Counted from the first letter of the stretch, positions 1-9,323 are shown. The stretch: DNA of 64,000 nucleotides from Arthrobacter sp. PAMC25284 (GCF_019443425.1 NZ_CP080382.1:2914001-2978000); one strand, 5' to 3'. Numbers and translations are program-made. Notes: a model not told the origin generated them from the sequence alone.

Positions 1-2
1 CC

Positions 3-1100
3 TTTGTGGCCTTGGGCTTCATCTTGTGGACTGCCCCGCGGCGGATACGATTCATCGCCTCGGGCGCCAACGTGGTGTTCGTGGGCCTGATGACCGTCCT
101 CATGCTGTCGTGGAGATACGGCAATGGCATCGGCTGGTTCCTGCCAATGAACTACGGTGACAGACCAATGTTCATGATGTACGGCTGGCAGTTATTCGCA
201 CTCCTCCTGCTAATCGCCGGCGCCTGTGCCGCCGTCGGACTTCTGCTGGCGCTTTTTCAGGAACGGGGCAGTCTGTTCCGGGCCAGGGAACTGGCGCAGA
301 GCAGCCTCAAGGAAACCGAAATCGACCTGATTGTCGAGCAGGAACGGACACGCATCGCCCGGGATCTGCACGACGTCCTGGCCCATTCCCTCGCGGTCAT
401 CGCCGCCCAGGCGGACGGAACCCGGTACCTGAGCAAGGACCAGCCCAAGGCCGTCCTCAATGCTCTGGACACGATCGCCCGGTCAGCCCGCAGCGCCCTC
501 GTGGATGCCCAACGCGTGATCGAGGGAGTCCGTGATGACGGCATGGTGACGCCCCAGCCTCAGCTGAAGGACATCCCTGCTCTCATCGAAGGTATGCAGC
601 GCGGCAGTTTGAAGATCCACCCCAGCGAGTCCGGGACTCCCGTGGAGCTTTCCACCGGACAGGAGGTGGCGGTCTTCCGGATCGTTCAGGAGTGCCTGAC
701 CAACGCCCTTAAGCATGGCGGGCGCGGCACGGATGTGCGGCTCCACTTTGACTGGAGCGGGCCGGGCCTGACTCTGCACGTGGCCTCGGCCGTCGCCCCG
801 GCCGGCAAAGAAGACGCTGCAATTCCGGCCACACCCCGGGTCGGGCGGGGACTGCCCGGCATGCGCGAACGCGCCCACCTGGCCGGCGGCTGGCTGACGG
901 CCGGACCGGACGGCGAACACTTCCGGGTAACAGTCTTCATTCCCTACGGAACCCGGGAAGCGAGAGCCGCTGACGATACTGCCGGCATCGAAGCCGGAGG
1001 TCCTGCAGGGGATATTGCCGGCGCGGAAGTCCAGCCGGCACTGGCCGCAGCAGGTTTCGAGCTGGCAGGGGCCACACGGGATGCGGGCGACCGTGGCTGA
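3..1100 (+). CDS. Sensor histidine kinase, NarL/DesK type, 5'-truncated by window edge
   Basis: Membrane sensor kinase that autophosphorylates on His and passes phosphate to the response regulator encoded next. The frame is open to the left edge, so the true start lies upstream; a GTG at 6 is only the first in-window start codon. The visible part has two or more hydrophobic segments (about residues 18-37 and 60-82), then a HisKA_3 dimerisation domain with the phospho-acceptor His in ARDLHDVLAHS, then a HATPase_c domain with the N-box QECLTNALKHGG and a G-box GRGLPGMRERA. An Ala/Gly-rich tail of about 45 residues follows and overlaps the next gene. The stimulus cannot be told from the sequence. 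Confidence 0.9.
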   Translation, partial: FVALGFILWTAPRRIRFIASGANVVFVGLMTVLMLSWRYGNGIGWFLPMNYGDRPMFMMYGWQLFALLLLIAGACAAVGLLLALFQERGSLFRARELAQSSLKETEIDLIVEQERTRIARDLHDVLAHSLAVIAAQADGTRYLSKDQPKAVLNALDTIARSARSALVDAQRVIEGVRDDGMVTPQPQLKDIPALIEGMQRGSLKIHPSESGTPVELSTGQEVAVFRIVQECLTNALKHGGRGTDVRLHFDWSGPGLTLHVASAVAPAGKEDAAIPATPRVGRGLPGMRERAHLAGGWLTAGPDGEHFRVTVFIPYGTREARAADDTAGIEAGGPAGDIAGAEVQPALAAAGFELAGATRDAGDRG

Positions 1101-1776
1101 TGCCGGGGCGCGCATCACCGTGGCCTTGGTGGATGACCAGCCCTTGTTCCGGGCGGGCATTCGCATGCTGATAGAAAGCCAGGCGGACTTGGAACTTTCG
1201 GGGGAGGCCGGCGACGGGAAAGACGCGGTGACCCTGGCCATCGAACGGCGCCCGGACGTCATGCTGATGGACCTGCGGATGCCGGTCATGGATGGTGTCG
1301 AAGCCACCCGGCGGATCGTGCAGCAGGCCGCGGCGGCCGGAACCGACAAGCCAAAGATCATCGCGTTGACCACGTTCAACAGGGATCAGGCCGTGGTCCA
1401 GGCCGTGCAGGCCGGGGCGAGCGGGTATCTGCTCAAGAGTGCGGAACCGGAATTCCTGCTGGCGGCGATCCGGACCGTCCACTCCGGCTACTCCGTCATC
1501 GCCCCAGGGTCCATCCATTCTCTCTTCGAGCATGCTGCCCGCAACGTTCCCGCTACCGGTCCGGACTTGTCCGTACTTAACGTCCTGTCCGTGCGGGAGC
1601 GTGACGTCTTTCTGCTCGCGGCTAAAGGCCTCAGCAATGGCGAAATGGCGCAGAGCCTGTTCGTCTCCGAAGCCACCATCAAAACTCACCTGCGCAGCGT
1701 CTTGGACAAGCTGGAACTCCGCACCCGGCTCCAGCTGGTCGCATTCGCCCACGAACGCCGACTCTTGGGCACCTGA
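1081..1776 (+). CDS. NarL/FixJ-family response regulator
   Basis: DNA-binding partner of the preceding kinase, 231 aa from the ATG at 1081, which overlaps the kinase stop by 20 nt. The same frame is open further upstream (from 1015), but those residues are outside the receiver fold. The receiver domain begins ITVALVDDQPLF with the acidic pair; the phospho-acceptor Asp is in DVMLMDLRMP and the conserved Lys in YLLKSAEP. The C-terminal LuxR helix-turn-helix is SVRERDVFLLAAKGLSNGEM followed by SEATIKTHLRSVLDKL. The overlap implies translational coupling with the kinase. Target genes are unknown. Confidence 0.93.
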   Translation: MRATVADAGARITVALVDDQPLFRAGIRMLIESQADLELSGEAGDGKDAVTLAIERRPDVMLMDLRMPVMDGVEATRRIVQQAAAAGTDKPKIIALTTFNRDQAVVQAVQAGASGYLLKSAEPEFLLAAIRTVHSGYSVIAPGSIHSLFEHAARNVPATGPDLSVLNVLSVRERDVFLLAAKGLSNGEMAQSLFVSEATIKTHLRSVLDKLELRTRLQLVAFAHERRLLGT

Positions 1777-1794
1777 ACAGGCAACAGCCGGCGC

Positions 1795-2514
1795 CTATAC
1801 GAGCGGCCACGGGTACCGCATGCCGGTGAGGTCAACCGGAAGCGTCCCGCCTTGCAGCATGCGCCGCACCCGCCGCCGCAGGGCGGCGACTTCGTCGTCG
1901 TCGAGCATCTCGGCCAGCTCGGAAGGCAGTGCGTCGGCGAGCGGTGCGATGTCTGCCAGCAGGGCTTCGGGGATGGGCTCGCCGGCGAAGTCCCAGATCA
2001 CCGTGCGCAGCTTGAACACCGCGGAAAAGCACAGCCCGTGGTCGATGCCCCAGATGCGGCCGTCGTCGCCGCGCAGCACATGCCCGCTCTTGCGGTCGGT
2101 GTTGTTGGCGATGTAGTCGAATAAGGCCATCCGGGCCATGTCCGGGTGCGTGGAAGGGTCCTCAGACGTCAGGGTGAAGTAGTGCTCGCGGAAGTCGCAG
2201 TCTACAAACCACTGCAGCGATCCGACCCCCAGCGGGGCGTCCTCGCGGATTACCGTGGGCGGCACCATGCCCCACCCCAGAGCCTGGCTGAGTAGGTACG
2301 CGGCACGTTCGCGCCGGTGCAGCCCGGGCTCAAAGTCGGACAGCGGCCGTTCCCCGGCCACCGGCTTGTACACCGCCTGCGCAGTGTCCGCCCCGTGGTT
2401 GAGCTGAACCAGGAACGTCTCGTTGCTGCTCCGCAGGATACGCCCCACCAGTTCCACACTGCCATCGGTGAGCAGCGCCAGCTCCCGCCCACATCCGGCA
2501 GGTTCCAGCGTCAC
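1795..2514 (-). CDS. SCO1664-family protein (PI3/PI4-kinase-like fold)
   Basis: A 239-aa protein of the actinobacterial SCO1664 family; its biochemical role is not established. I chose the GTG at 2514 because it overlaps the stop of the upstream phosphatase gene as GTGA and gives MTLEPAGCGRELALLTDG. Longer versions of this frame run through the phosphatase gene and are shadows. Visible kinase-like features are VYKPVAGERPL (putative nucleotide-binding Lys) and FDYIANNTDRKSGHVL with GIDHGLCF downstream, resembling the catalytic and metal-binding loops of PI4K-like and HipA-like proteins. In related genomes the family is usually next to an MSMEG_4193-type histidine phosphatase, as here. The DUF3090 gene that often accompanies them is not in the window. 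Confidence 0.85.
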   Translation of the reverse strand: MTLEPAGCGRELALLTDGSVELVGRILRSSNETFLVQLNHGADTAQAVYKPVAGERPLSDFEPGLHRRERAAYLLSQALGWGMVPPTVIREDAPLGVGSLQWFVDCDFREHYFTLTSEDPSTHPDMARMALFDYIANNTDRKSGHVLRGDDGRIWGIDHGLCFSAVFKLRTVIWDFAGEPIPEALLADIAPLADALPSELAEMLDDDEVAALRRRVRRMLQGGTLPVDLTGMRYPWPLV

Positions 2515-3188
2515 TGCGGCCTCAGCCGGCTGAGCGGTTCCGAATGGGAATTGACCATCAGCACCGAGGCCGCCTGGCCGTCGACAAACTGCACCGCGGA
2601 CACCGAGCCAGGGCTGATCGTGATGCGCTGGAACAGGTCCAGGGGTGTGCCCAGCGCGTGGGCCACCGCCGCCTTGATGGGGTCGGCGTGGGAGAAGCAG
2701 ACGACGACGCCGCCCGGGTGGGCCGCGCACAGCGCCGACAGCGACCCAACGATCCGGTCATGCATCTCGGTGAAGCTCTCACCGTTGGGGAACTGGAAGG
2801 TCGACGGGCTGTGCTGCACGGTCTGCCACTCGGGCAGGACGTTCAGGTCCGCGATCGCCGACCCGGTCCAGTCGCCGAAGTCGCACTCCAGCAGCCCGGG
2901 CTCCCGGTGCACCTCCAGCCCGGTGCCGGCCGCCGTCGGCTCCGCCGTCTCGCGGGCACGCTCCAGCGGCGAGGAATAGAGCGCGCTGACCGGAAGTCCC
3001 GCCAGCCGTTCCGCCACCCGTGCGGCCTGGGCCCGGCCGCGCTCGGACAGGTGCAGTCCCGGGGCGCGGCCCGGCAGCACCATGCCGGTGGTGGGCGTCT
3101 CGCCGTGGCGCACCAGCAGCAGGAGCGTGCCCTGCTGTGTCAGAGAGGGCCCTGGTGCCGATGGTTCCGGCTGGGTTGCTGCAGTCAT
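2511..3188 (-). CDS. Histidine phosphatase family protein (MSMEG_4193 type)
   Basis: Phosphoglycerate-mutase-like phosphatase of 225 aa. The catalytic RHG motif is in LLLVRHGETPTTG near residue 28, the conserved Arg in SSPLERARETAEP, and the second catalytic His in VVVCFSHADPIKAAVAH. A cytoplasmic phosphomonoesterase role follows from the family; the substrate is unknown. It is the first gene of a two-gene unit with the SCO1664-family gene (4-nt overlap). The first 20 residues are Thr/Pro-rich and outside the fold, so a slightly later start cannot be excluded. Confidence 0.9.
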   Translation of the reverse strand: MTAATQPEPSAPGPSLTQQGTLLLLVRHGETPTTGMVLPGRAPGLHLSERGRAQAARVAERLAGLPVSALYSSPLERARETAEPTAAGTGLEVHREPGLLECDFGDWTGSAIADLNVLPEWQTVQHSPSTFQFPNGESFTEMHDRIVGSLSALCAAHPGGVVVCFSHADPIKAAVAHALGTPLDLFQRITISPGSVSAVQFVDGQAASVLMVNSHSEPLSRLRPQ

Positions 3189-3394
3189 CAGGACCTAAGC
3201 GTAGCGGGAGGGGCCCCGCCCGAGCTTGCGCGGGAAGGGGGAGCCGCAGAGCGGTATCGCCCGCCGCCTACCCCGTACCGGCTTTCCCTGGCCTGCCACC
3301 CGGCTGGGGCCCTGTTCCGCCGGGTGCCGGGGTGCTTCACTGTTGAGGTACGACGGCGGCCACGCCGCCTTTCGCCGCCAATGGAGGGGCTCGA

Positions 3395-3961
3395 ATGCGC
3401 AAGATCATCCTGATGATGTCGGTGTCGTTGGACGGATTCTTCGAGGGGCCCGGCCGGGACATCAGCTGGCATCTGGTGGACGACGAGCTCCACCGCCACT
3501 TCAACGAGCAGTGCCGGGCGATGGGCGCCTTTATGGACGGGCGCGTCACCCATGAGCTGATGGCCGATTTCTGGCCCACGGCCGACCAGGACCCGGACAA
3601 CCCGGCACCCATGGTCGAGTTCGCCGGGATCTGGCGCGACATGCCCAAGTTCGTGTTTTCCCGGACCCTCACGGAGGTGGGCTGGAACGCCACGGTGCTT
3701 GACGACGTCGTGCCCGAACACATTGCGGAACTGAAGGCGCAGCCCGGCGGTGACATCGGCCTCGGCGGCGCCAACCTGGCCGCAAGCTTCATGCGGTACG
3801 GCCTGATCGACGAATACCGGATCTACGTCCATCCCGTGGTCCTGGGGCAGGGCCGGCCGCTGTTCGAGGCTCCTGATGTCCGGATGAACCTCAGGCTCCA
3901 GGGGACACAGACGTTCGGCAACGGCGTGGTGCTGCTCCGCTACTCGAGCGAGGTTGCCTAA
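3395..3961 (+). CDS. Dihydrofolate reductase family protein (RibD C-terminal domain)
   Basis: A 188-aa single-domain NADPH-dependent reductase-like protein of the RibD_C/YyaP group. It opens with RKIILMMSVSLDGFFEGPGR, the typical first strand and loop of this family. The cofactor-binding Gly motif is GGDIGLGGANLAASFMRYGLIDEY, followed by the VHPVVLGQGRPLF strand and loop seen in RibD-like reductases. There is no deaminase domain, so it is not bifunctional RibD, and these stand-alone members have no settled substrate. The ATG at 3395 follows GGAGGGG (3382-3388). It is probably an independent unit. Confidence 0.88.
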   Translation: MRKIILMMSVSLDGFFEGPGRDISWHLVDDELHRHFNEQCRAMGAFMDGRVTHELMADFWPTADQDPDNPAPMVEFAGIWRDMPKFVFSRTLTEVGWNATVLDDVVPEHIAELKAQPGGDIGLGGANLAASFMRYGLIDEYRIYVHPVVLGQGRPLFEAPDVRMNLRLQGTQTFGNGVVLLRYSSEVA

Positions 3962-4061
3962 GAGGCCCTTGGGGAGCGGGTCGCGGGGACAACTGACCAT
4001 CCTGCTGCACGAATCTGGAAAACCGCCCCCTTCCGGCCCGGAACAGGTCTACCTTGGAGGA

Positions 4062-5450
4062 GTGACTGAACGCCCTGAGATCTTTACTGTTGGTGAACTG
4101 CGCGCCTCCGGCCACGTCCACAAGGACCTGCGCCGGGAAATCCGGGACAACCTCCTCGACGCCCTGTCGGAGGGCCGTGATCCGTGGCCCGGCATCTTCG
4201 GCTTCGGCCGGACCGTGCTGCCGCAGCTCGAGCGGGCCCTGATCGCCGGGCATGACATCGTCCTCCTCGGCGAACGCGGGCAGGGCAAGACCCGGCTCCT
4301 GCGCACCCTGGCCGGGCTGCTGGACGAGTGGTCGCCGGTAATCGAGGACTCGGAACTCAACGAACACCCGTACGAGCCCCTCACCGCGCACTCCCGCGCC
4401 CTGGCGCTCACCGAGGGGGACCGGCTGCGCGTGGCCTGGCGCCACCGCTCGGAACGCTATGTGGAAAAACTCGCGACGCCGGACACCTCCGTCGCGGACC
4501 TGATCGGCGACGTCGACCCCATGCGGGTGGCCGAGGGCCGCCGCCTGGGCGACCCGGAAACCATCCACTACGGCCTGATCCCGCGCTCCAACCGCGGGAT
4601 CGTGGCCATCAACGAACTCCCGGACCTCGCCGAGCGCATCCAGGTCTCCATGCTCAACGTCATGGAAGAACGCGACATCCAGATCCGCGGCTACGTGCTC
4701 CGGCTCCCGCTGGACGTCCTGGTGGTGGCCTCCGCCAACCCGGAGGACTACACCAACCGCGGCCGGATCATCACGCCCCTGAAGGACCGCTTCGGCGCCG
4801 AAATCCGCACGCACTACCCGATCGAGCTCGACGACGAAGTGTCCGTCATCGCCCAGGAGGGGCACCTGGTGGCCAGCGTCCCGCCCGTTATCCTGGAAAT
4901 CCTGGCCCGCTACACCCGGGCGCTGCGCCAGTCCCCGGCCATCAACCAGAGCTCCGGCGTGTCCGCTCGGTTCGCCATCGCGGGCGCCGAAACCGTCGCC
5001 GCGGCAGCGCTGCGCCGGGCCAGTGTGCGCGGCGAGGACGACGCCGTGGCCCGGATTGTGGACCTGGACGCCGCGGTGGAAGTCCTCACCGGAAAGATCG
5101 AGTTCGAATCCGGCGAGGAAGGCCGCGAACAGGACATCCTGGATCACCTCCTGCGCACCGCCACCATGGAGGCCGTGCGGGCGCACTTCCAGGGCCTGGA
5201 CCTGGGCCCGCTGGTGACCGCGCTGGACGGGCATTCCACGGTGACCACCGGGGAGCTGGTCACCGCGAAGGAGTTCCTGGCGAACCTGCCGTCCCTCAAC
5301 GGGTCCGGCCTCTACGAGGAAATCGGCGAACGCCTGGGGGCGGAGAACGACGGCGAGCGCGCCGCCGCCGTCGAACTGGCACTCGAAGGGCTATACCTCA
5401 GCCGGCGGATCTCCAAGGAGTCCGACGACGAGGCCACCATCTACGGTTAG
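4062..5450 (+). CDS. MoxR/ChlI-like AAA+ ATPase
   Basis: AAA+ ATPase of 462 aa, expected to act as a chaperone-like partner of the VWA protein encoded 31 bp downstream. The Walker A motif is GERGQGKT (residues 70-77). The Walker B region is GIVAINELPDL (179-189) with Asn-Glu instead of Asp-Glu, as often seen in this branch. A sensor-like VVASANPEDYTNRGRI and the Arg-bearing LKDRFGAEIRTHYP follow. The start is the GTG at 4062 (MTERPEIFTVGEL); the frame is open further upstream but overlaps the reductase gene. GGAGG ends only one base before the GTG, which is unusually close. Automatic labels for this family include magnesium chelatase and sigma-54-interacting regulator; neither role is shown here. 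Confidence 0.88.
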   Translation: MTERPEIFTVGELRASGHVHKDLRREIRDNLLDALSEGRDPWPGIFGFGRTVLPQLERALIAGHDIVLLGERGQGKTRLLRTLAGLLDEWSPVIEDSELNEHPYEPLTAHSRALALTEGDRLRVAWRHRSERYVEKLATPDTSVADLIGDVDPMRVAEGRRLGDPETIHYGLIPRSNRGIVAINELPDLAERIQVSMLNVMEERDIQIRGYVLRLPLDVLVVASANPEDYTNRGRIITPLKDRFGAEIRTHYPIELDDEVSVIAQEGHLVASVPPVILEILARYTRALRQSPAINQSSGVSARFAIAGAETVAAAALRRASVRGEDDAVARIVDLDAAVEVLTGKIEFESGEEGREQDILDHLLRTATMEAVRAHFQGLDLGPLVTALDGHSTVTTGELVTAKEFLANLPSLNGSGLYEEIGERLGAENDGERAAAVELALEGLYLSRRISKESDDEATIYG

Positions 5451-5481
5451 ACAGTTCCAACAGCAGAGGACAGGAAGCGGC

Positions 5482-7485
5482 ATGGGCCTTCACAACCGGT
5501 CGCGGTACGGCCGCTACGCCGGCGGACCGGACCCGCTGGCGCCGCCGGTGGACCTGGCGGAGGCGCTGGACGCTGTCGCCGAGGACGTGATGGCCGGCTA
5601 CTCACCCCGGCGTGCGCTCCAGGAATTCCTGCGCCGCGGCGGCCAAAGCCAGGAAGGACTGGACGAGCTCGCCGGCCGGATCCAGCAGCGCCGCAAGGAA
5701 CTCCTGGGCCGGCACAACCTGGACGGCACCCTCAACGAGGTCAAGAAGCTGCTGGACGCCGCGGTGCTGGAGGAACGCAAACAGCTGGCCCGCGACGCCA
5801 TGATGGACAACACGGACCGAGCGTTCCGCGAAATGCAGCTGCAGAACCTGCCCAGGTCCACCGCAGCGGCCGTCAACGAACTGGCCGCCTACGACTGGCA
5901 GTCCAGCACCGCCCGGGAAAGCTACGAACGGATCAAGGACCTGCTGGGCCGCGAAGTCCTGGACCAGCGGTTCGCCGGGATGAAGCAGGCGCTGGAAAGC
6001 GCCACGGAGGAGGACCGGGCGGCCGTCAGCGAGATGCTGCGCGACCTCAACGCGCTCCTGGACAAACACCGGCGCGGCGTGGACACGGAGGAGGACTTCC
6101 AGGAGTTCATGGCCCGCCACGGCCGGCACTTCCCGGAAAACCCGCAGTCCGTTGAGGAGCTGGTGGACGCGCTGGCCAAGCGTGCCGCCGCAGCCCAGCG
6201 GCTCCTGCAGTCCATGTCCCCGGAACAGCGCGAGGAGCTCATGCGGCTCTCCGCGCAGGCATTCGGCTCACCGGACCTTATGGCACAGCTGGGCCAACTC
6301 GACGAGACCCTCCAGGCCCTGCGCCCCGGCGAGGACTGGACCGGCTCCGAACGCTTCGAAGGCCAGGAGGGGATGGGACTGGGCGACGGCACCGGCGTCC
6401 TCCAGGACCTCGCCGAACTGGACGAGCTCGCCGAGCAGCTCGGCCAGGATTACGACGGCTCGCACCTGGATGATGTGGACCTGGACGCCCTGTCCCGCCA
6501 GCTCGGAGAGGACGCCGCCGTCACCGCGCGCACCCTCGCGGAGATTGAAAAGGCCATGCACGACGGCGGCTACCTCAAGCGCGGGGACGACGGGAACCTG
6601 CAGCTCTCGCCCCAGGCCATGCGGCGCCTGGGCAGGTCACTGCTGCGCGACGCCGCCAAGCAATTCTCCGGCCGGCAGGGCCGCCGGGACACCCGGGTTG
6701 CCGGGGCGGCGGGGGAGCCCACCGGTTCCAGCCGTCCGTGGGAGTTCGGTGACGCCGCACCGTGGGACGTCACCCGGACCATCACCAACGCGATCCGGCG
6801 GACCATTGCCGACGGCGGGGACCCGGGCAACGGCGTCCGCCTGGCCGTGGACGACATCGAGGTGACGGAGACGGAAGCGCGCACGCAGGCCGCCGTCGTG
6901 CTGCTGGTGGATGTCTCCTTCTCCATGGCGGCCGAGGGGCGCTGGGTGCCGATGAAGCGCACCGCGCTGGCCCTGCACCACCTGGTCTCCACCAGGTTCC
7001 GCGGCGACCGGCTGCAGCTGATTACGTTCGGCCGGTACGCACAGTCCATGGACATTGGCGAGCTCACAGCCCTGCCGGCCGTTCGGGAGCAAGGCACCAA
7101 CCTGCACCACGGCCTGCTGCTGGCCAGCCGGTTCTTCCGCCGGCACCCGTCCATGCAGCCGGTCCTCCTGGTGGTGACCGACGGCGAACCCACCGCGCAC
7201 CTGCTGCCCGACGGCGAGTCGGTGTTCTCCTGGCCGCCGCACCCGCAGACCATCCGCCGGACCGTCGAGGAACTGGACCGGGTGGGTCGGGCGGGCACGC
7301 AGGCCACGTTCTTCCGGCTCGGCGACGATCCGGGCCTGGAACGCTTCGTCCAGCGGATGGCCCGCCGGATCGACGGGCGCGTGGTGGCGCCGAAAACCGA
7401 CGAACTCGGCGCCGCCGTCGTGGGTGAATACCTCCGCGCGCACTTCCGCGGCCGACCGTACGGCGATTCGGACTGGGCGCAGTAG
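5482..7485 (+). CDS. VWA (von Willebrand A) domain protein, CoxE/ChlD-like
   Basis: A 667-aa protein with a long, charged, helical N-terminal two thirds (many Glu/Arg/Leu stretches, about residues 1-410) and a C-terminal VWA domain. The MIDAS metal site DVSFSMA is at residues 477-483, with later Thr/Asp elements in EQGTNLHHG and LLVVTDGEPTAH. No signal peptide or membrane segment is seen, so it should be cytoplasmic. With the preceding MoxR-like ATPase it forms the classic MoxR-VWA pair. In characterised cases such pairs insert metals or remodel a client protein; no client gene is adjacent here. AGAGGACAGGAAG precedes the ATG. Confidence 0.9.
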   Translation: MGLHNRSRYGRYAGGPDPLAPPVDLAEALDAVAEDVMAGYSPRRALQEFLRRGGQSQEGLDELAGRIQQRRKELLGRHNLDGTLNEVKKLLDAAVLEERKQLARDAMMDNTDRAFREMQLQNLPRSTAAAVNELAAYDWQSSTARESYERIKDLLGREVLDQRFAGMKQALESATEEDRAAVSEMLRDLNALLDKHRRGVDTEEDFQEFMARHGRHFPENPQSVEELVDALAKRAAAAQRLLQSMSPEQREELMRLSAQAFGSPDLMAQLGQLDETLQALRPGEDWTGSERFEGQEGMGLGDGTGVLQDLAELDELAEQLGQDYDGSHLDDVDLDALSRQLGEDAAVTARTLAEIEKAMHDGGYLKRGDDGNLQLSPQAMRRLGRSLLRDAAKQFSGRQGRRDTRVAGAAGEPTGSSRPWEFGDAAPWDVTRTITNAIRRTIADGGDPGNGVRLAVDDIEVTETEARTQAAVVLLVDVSFSMAAEGRWVPMKRTALALHHLVSTRFRGDRLQLITFGRYAQSMDIGELTALPAVREQGTNLHHGLLLASRFFRRHPSMQPVLLVVTDGEPTAHLLPDGESVFSWPPHPQTIRRTVEELDRVGRAGTQATFFRLGDDPGLERFVQRMARRIDGRVVAPKTDELGAAVVGEYLRAHFRGRPYGDSDWAQ

Positions 7486-7766
7486 ACGGCCCGGAGGATC
7501 ATCGCGCAGCTCTGGTTCGCAGGGAAGGCGGATTCGTCCGGCGGACATGCCACCAGCCACCGTGGACGTGAGCGCCGCCGTCGTCCCTTCCCTACTCCGG
7601 GACCAGCGGTTCGATCTCGCCGGGGGTGGTTGATGTTCGACGCCGGTGCCCGCCGGCGTTTCATTGCCGTCTTTGTCCGTCCGCAGACCGGAACATCTGG
7701 ACGCGGACGCAGGGCTGGGAGGATGCAATCTCGGGCGCTTAAATTGTCGGTGCCTCCTGAGATGCT

Positions 7767-9323
7767 GTGGGTATGGAAGGCGAAGCAGTTGTGGAGACGT
7801 TGGAGGCCATGGCGGCCTCCGCCGTTGCGCTGTCTGTTCATGTCGGTGGCGGTATATATCCCGGCCGCGGGACCCGGGGCGAAGGGGCGACCGCAGGAAA
7901 GACCGTGGGTGAGGCGGGTGCTGACCCGCTTCGGGATCAGGCGGATGCGTGCCTGGATGGTCTGGCTGAAGTGGGCCGGATGGAGGCCCGGCTCGCCGCG
8001 CTGAAGGTGTATTTCGCCGCCGGCTACGCCGCCGCGGCCGTGGCCATGACGGCGCCGGCGGCGTCCCCGCAGGAACGCACCGCGCGGCAGATGGCCGTGA
8101 CGGCCGAGGTTGCCTGCGTCCTGACGGTGAGCGAGCGGTCGGCTGCGGCACTCATGGCGGAGGCCGCCACGCTGACTGCCGGGTTGCCGCTGACCCTGTC
8201 GGCGCTGCGGGCCGGGACCCTTTCGTGGCAGCACGCACGGGTCATGTGCGATGAGACATCCGGGCTGGAGCCCGCCGCGGCCGCGGCCCTGGAGGCTCAT
8301 TTCCTGGACGCGGAGGCTCCCTTTGCTGCGCGCGGCTGCCCGGCCGGGGAGCTGGTGCCGGCCAGGTTTCGGGCCAAGGCGCGCAGTTGGCGTGAACGGC
8401 ACCACCCGGTGAGCATGGAGGCCCGGCACCGCAAGGGCGTGGCGGAGCGGCGGCTGGACTATGCCCCGGACCGGGACGGCATGGCCTGGATTTCGGCCTA
8501 CCTGCCGGCGGACACTGCGGCAGGAGTCTGGGCCCGTGCCACGGAGGCGGCCCGTGCCCTGCAGGGCCCGTCCGAATCCCGGACCTTGACCCAGTTGCGG
8601 GTCGACGTCGCCGCCACCTGGCTGCTGGCCGGAGTGGCGGAGGGAACCCCATCGCCCGCGCCGCAGGTCCTGGTCACCGTTCCGGTATTGACGCTGACGG
8701 GCGCCGGGGACGAACCGGCCCTCTTGGATGGGTACGGTCCCATTCCGGCGAGCATGGCCCGCCGGCTGGTTGGCGATGGTGCCGGATCGTTCCTGCGGGT
8801 GCTGACCGATCCGCTCAGCGGAGCGCCGCTGGAAATCGGACGCACCAGCTACCGGGTTCCGAAGGCGATGCGCCAATGGCTCCGGCTCCGGGATGGTCGG
8901 TGTCCCTTTCCCGGCTGCAGCAACCATTCCCTGGACAACGAGGCCGATCATCTCCTGGCATGGTCGGACGGAGGCGGCACCGGCATCGCCAACCTTGGCC
9001 AGCCCTGCCGGAAGCACCACCGTCTCAAACACACCACACCTTGGCGGCCTGTTGGGGCAACCAAGGACCAGCCACCCGGCTGGATCTCACCCTCGGGACG
9101 CTCCTACCCCAGCGAACAACAGGACTGGGAACCAGCGCAGTGGCCGGATCATCCGGGAGAGGACCGGGAGTGGGAACCAGCACAGTGGCCGGACCACTCC
9201 GGAGAGGACCATGACTGGGAACCAGCACAATGGTCGGACGGACTTGCCGGAAGAATCGGTGACACCGAGTCACCCCTACCGGTTGATCCCCTTCCTGACG
9301 GGGCACAATTCATCGCGGCCTAG
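7767..9323 (+). CDS. DUF222/HNH endonuclease-like protein with C-terminal WEPAQW repeats
   Basis: A 518-aa protein of the actinobacterial 13E12/DUF222-HNH family. The helical DUF222 region covers about residues 50-330. The HNH domain is near residues 375-425 and shows CPFPGC, DNEADHL, NLGQPC and the paired His of RKHHRLKH, so the zinc Cys and the catalytic His are present. Members are usually multi-copy in these genomes, and the nuclease role is inferred from the motif only. After the HNH domain the protein carries three tandem copies of a 15-residue acidic Trp-rich unit (DWEPAQWPDH...). The start is GTG 7767 or ATG 7773; neither has a convincing ribosome site. Confidence 0.88.
   Translation: MGMEGEAVVETLEAMAASAVALSVHVGGGIYPGRGTRGEGATAGKTVGEAGADPLRDQADACLDGLAEVGRMEARLAALKVYFAAGYAAAAVAMTAPAASPQERTARQMAVTAEVACVLTVSERSAAALMAEAATLTAGLPLTLSALRAGTLSWQHARVMCDETSGLEPAAAAALEAHFLDAEAPFAARGCPAGELVPARFRAKARSWRERHHPVSMEARHRKGVAERRLDYAPDRDGMAWISAYLPADTAAGVWARATEAARALQGPSESRTLTQLRVDVAATWLLAGVAEGTPSPAPQVLVTVPVLTLTGAGDEPALLDGYGPIPASMARRLVGDGAGSFLRVLTDPLSGAPLEIGRTSYRVPKAMRQWLRLRDGRCPFPGCSNHSLDNEADHLLAWSDGGGTGIANLGQPCRKHHRLKHTTPWRPVGATKDQPPGWISPSGRSYPSEQQDWEPAQWPDHPGEDREWEPAQWPDHSGEDHDWEPAQWSDGLAGRIGDTESPLPVDPLPDGAQFIAA
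9123..9242 (+). repeat. 45-bp in-frame tandem repeat, 2.7 copies
   Basis: Copies begin at 9123, 9168 and 9213. Each encodes (D/E)WEPAQW(P/S)D followed by a short H-x-GED linker. The copies are nearly identical in DNA, so the array is probably recent and may vary in copy number between strains. Confidence 0.85.

Noticed and set aside
3891..5234. Long minus-strand frame of 447 codons opposite the MoxR-like gene
   Set aside because: His/Gly/Val-rich sequence typical of the antisense of a high-GC gene; no motif and no ribosome site. The plus-strand gene has clear Walker motifs.
4328..5590. Plus-strand frame of 420 codons inside the ATPase gene
   Set aside because: Pro/Gly/Arg-rich out-of-frame reading of the ATPase; no domain recognisable.
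7486..7766. Gap between the VWA and HNH genes, examined for a small gene or RNA
   Set aside because: Short open frames overlap here but none has a ribosome site, conserved-looking sequence or strong hairpin.
6570..9032. 820-codon minus-strand frame across the VWA and HNH genes
   Set aside because: Low-complexity Arg/Ser/Pro translation spanning two well-supported genes on the other strand; a codon-bias shadow.
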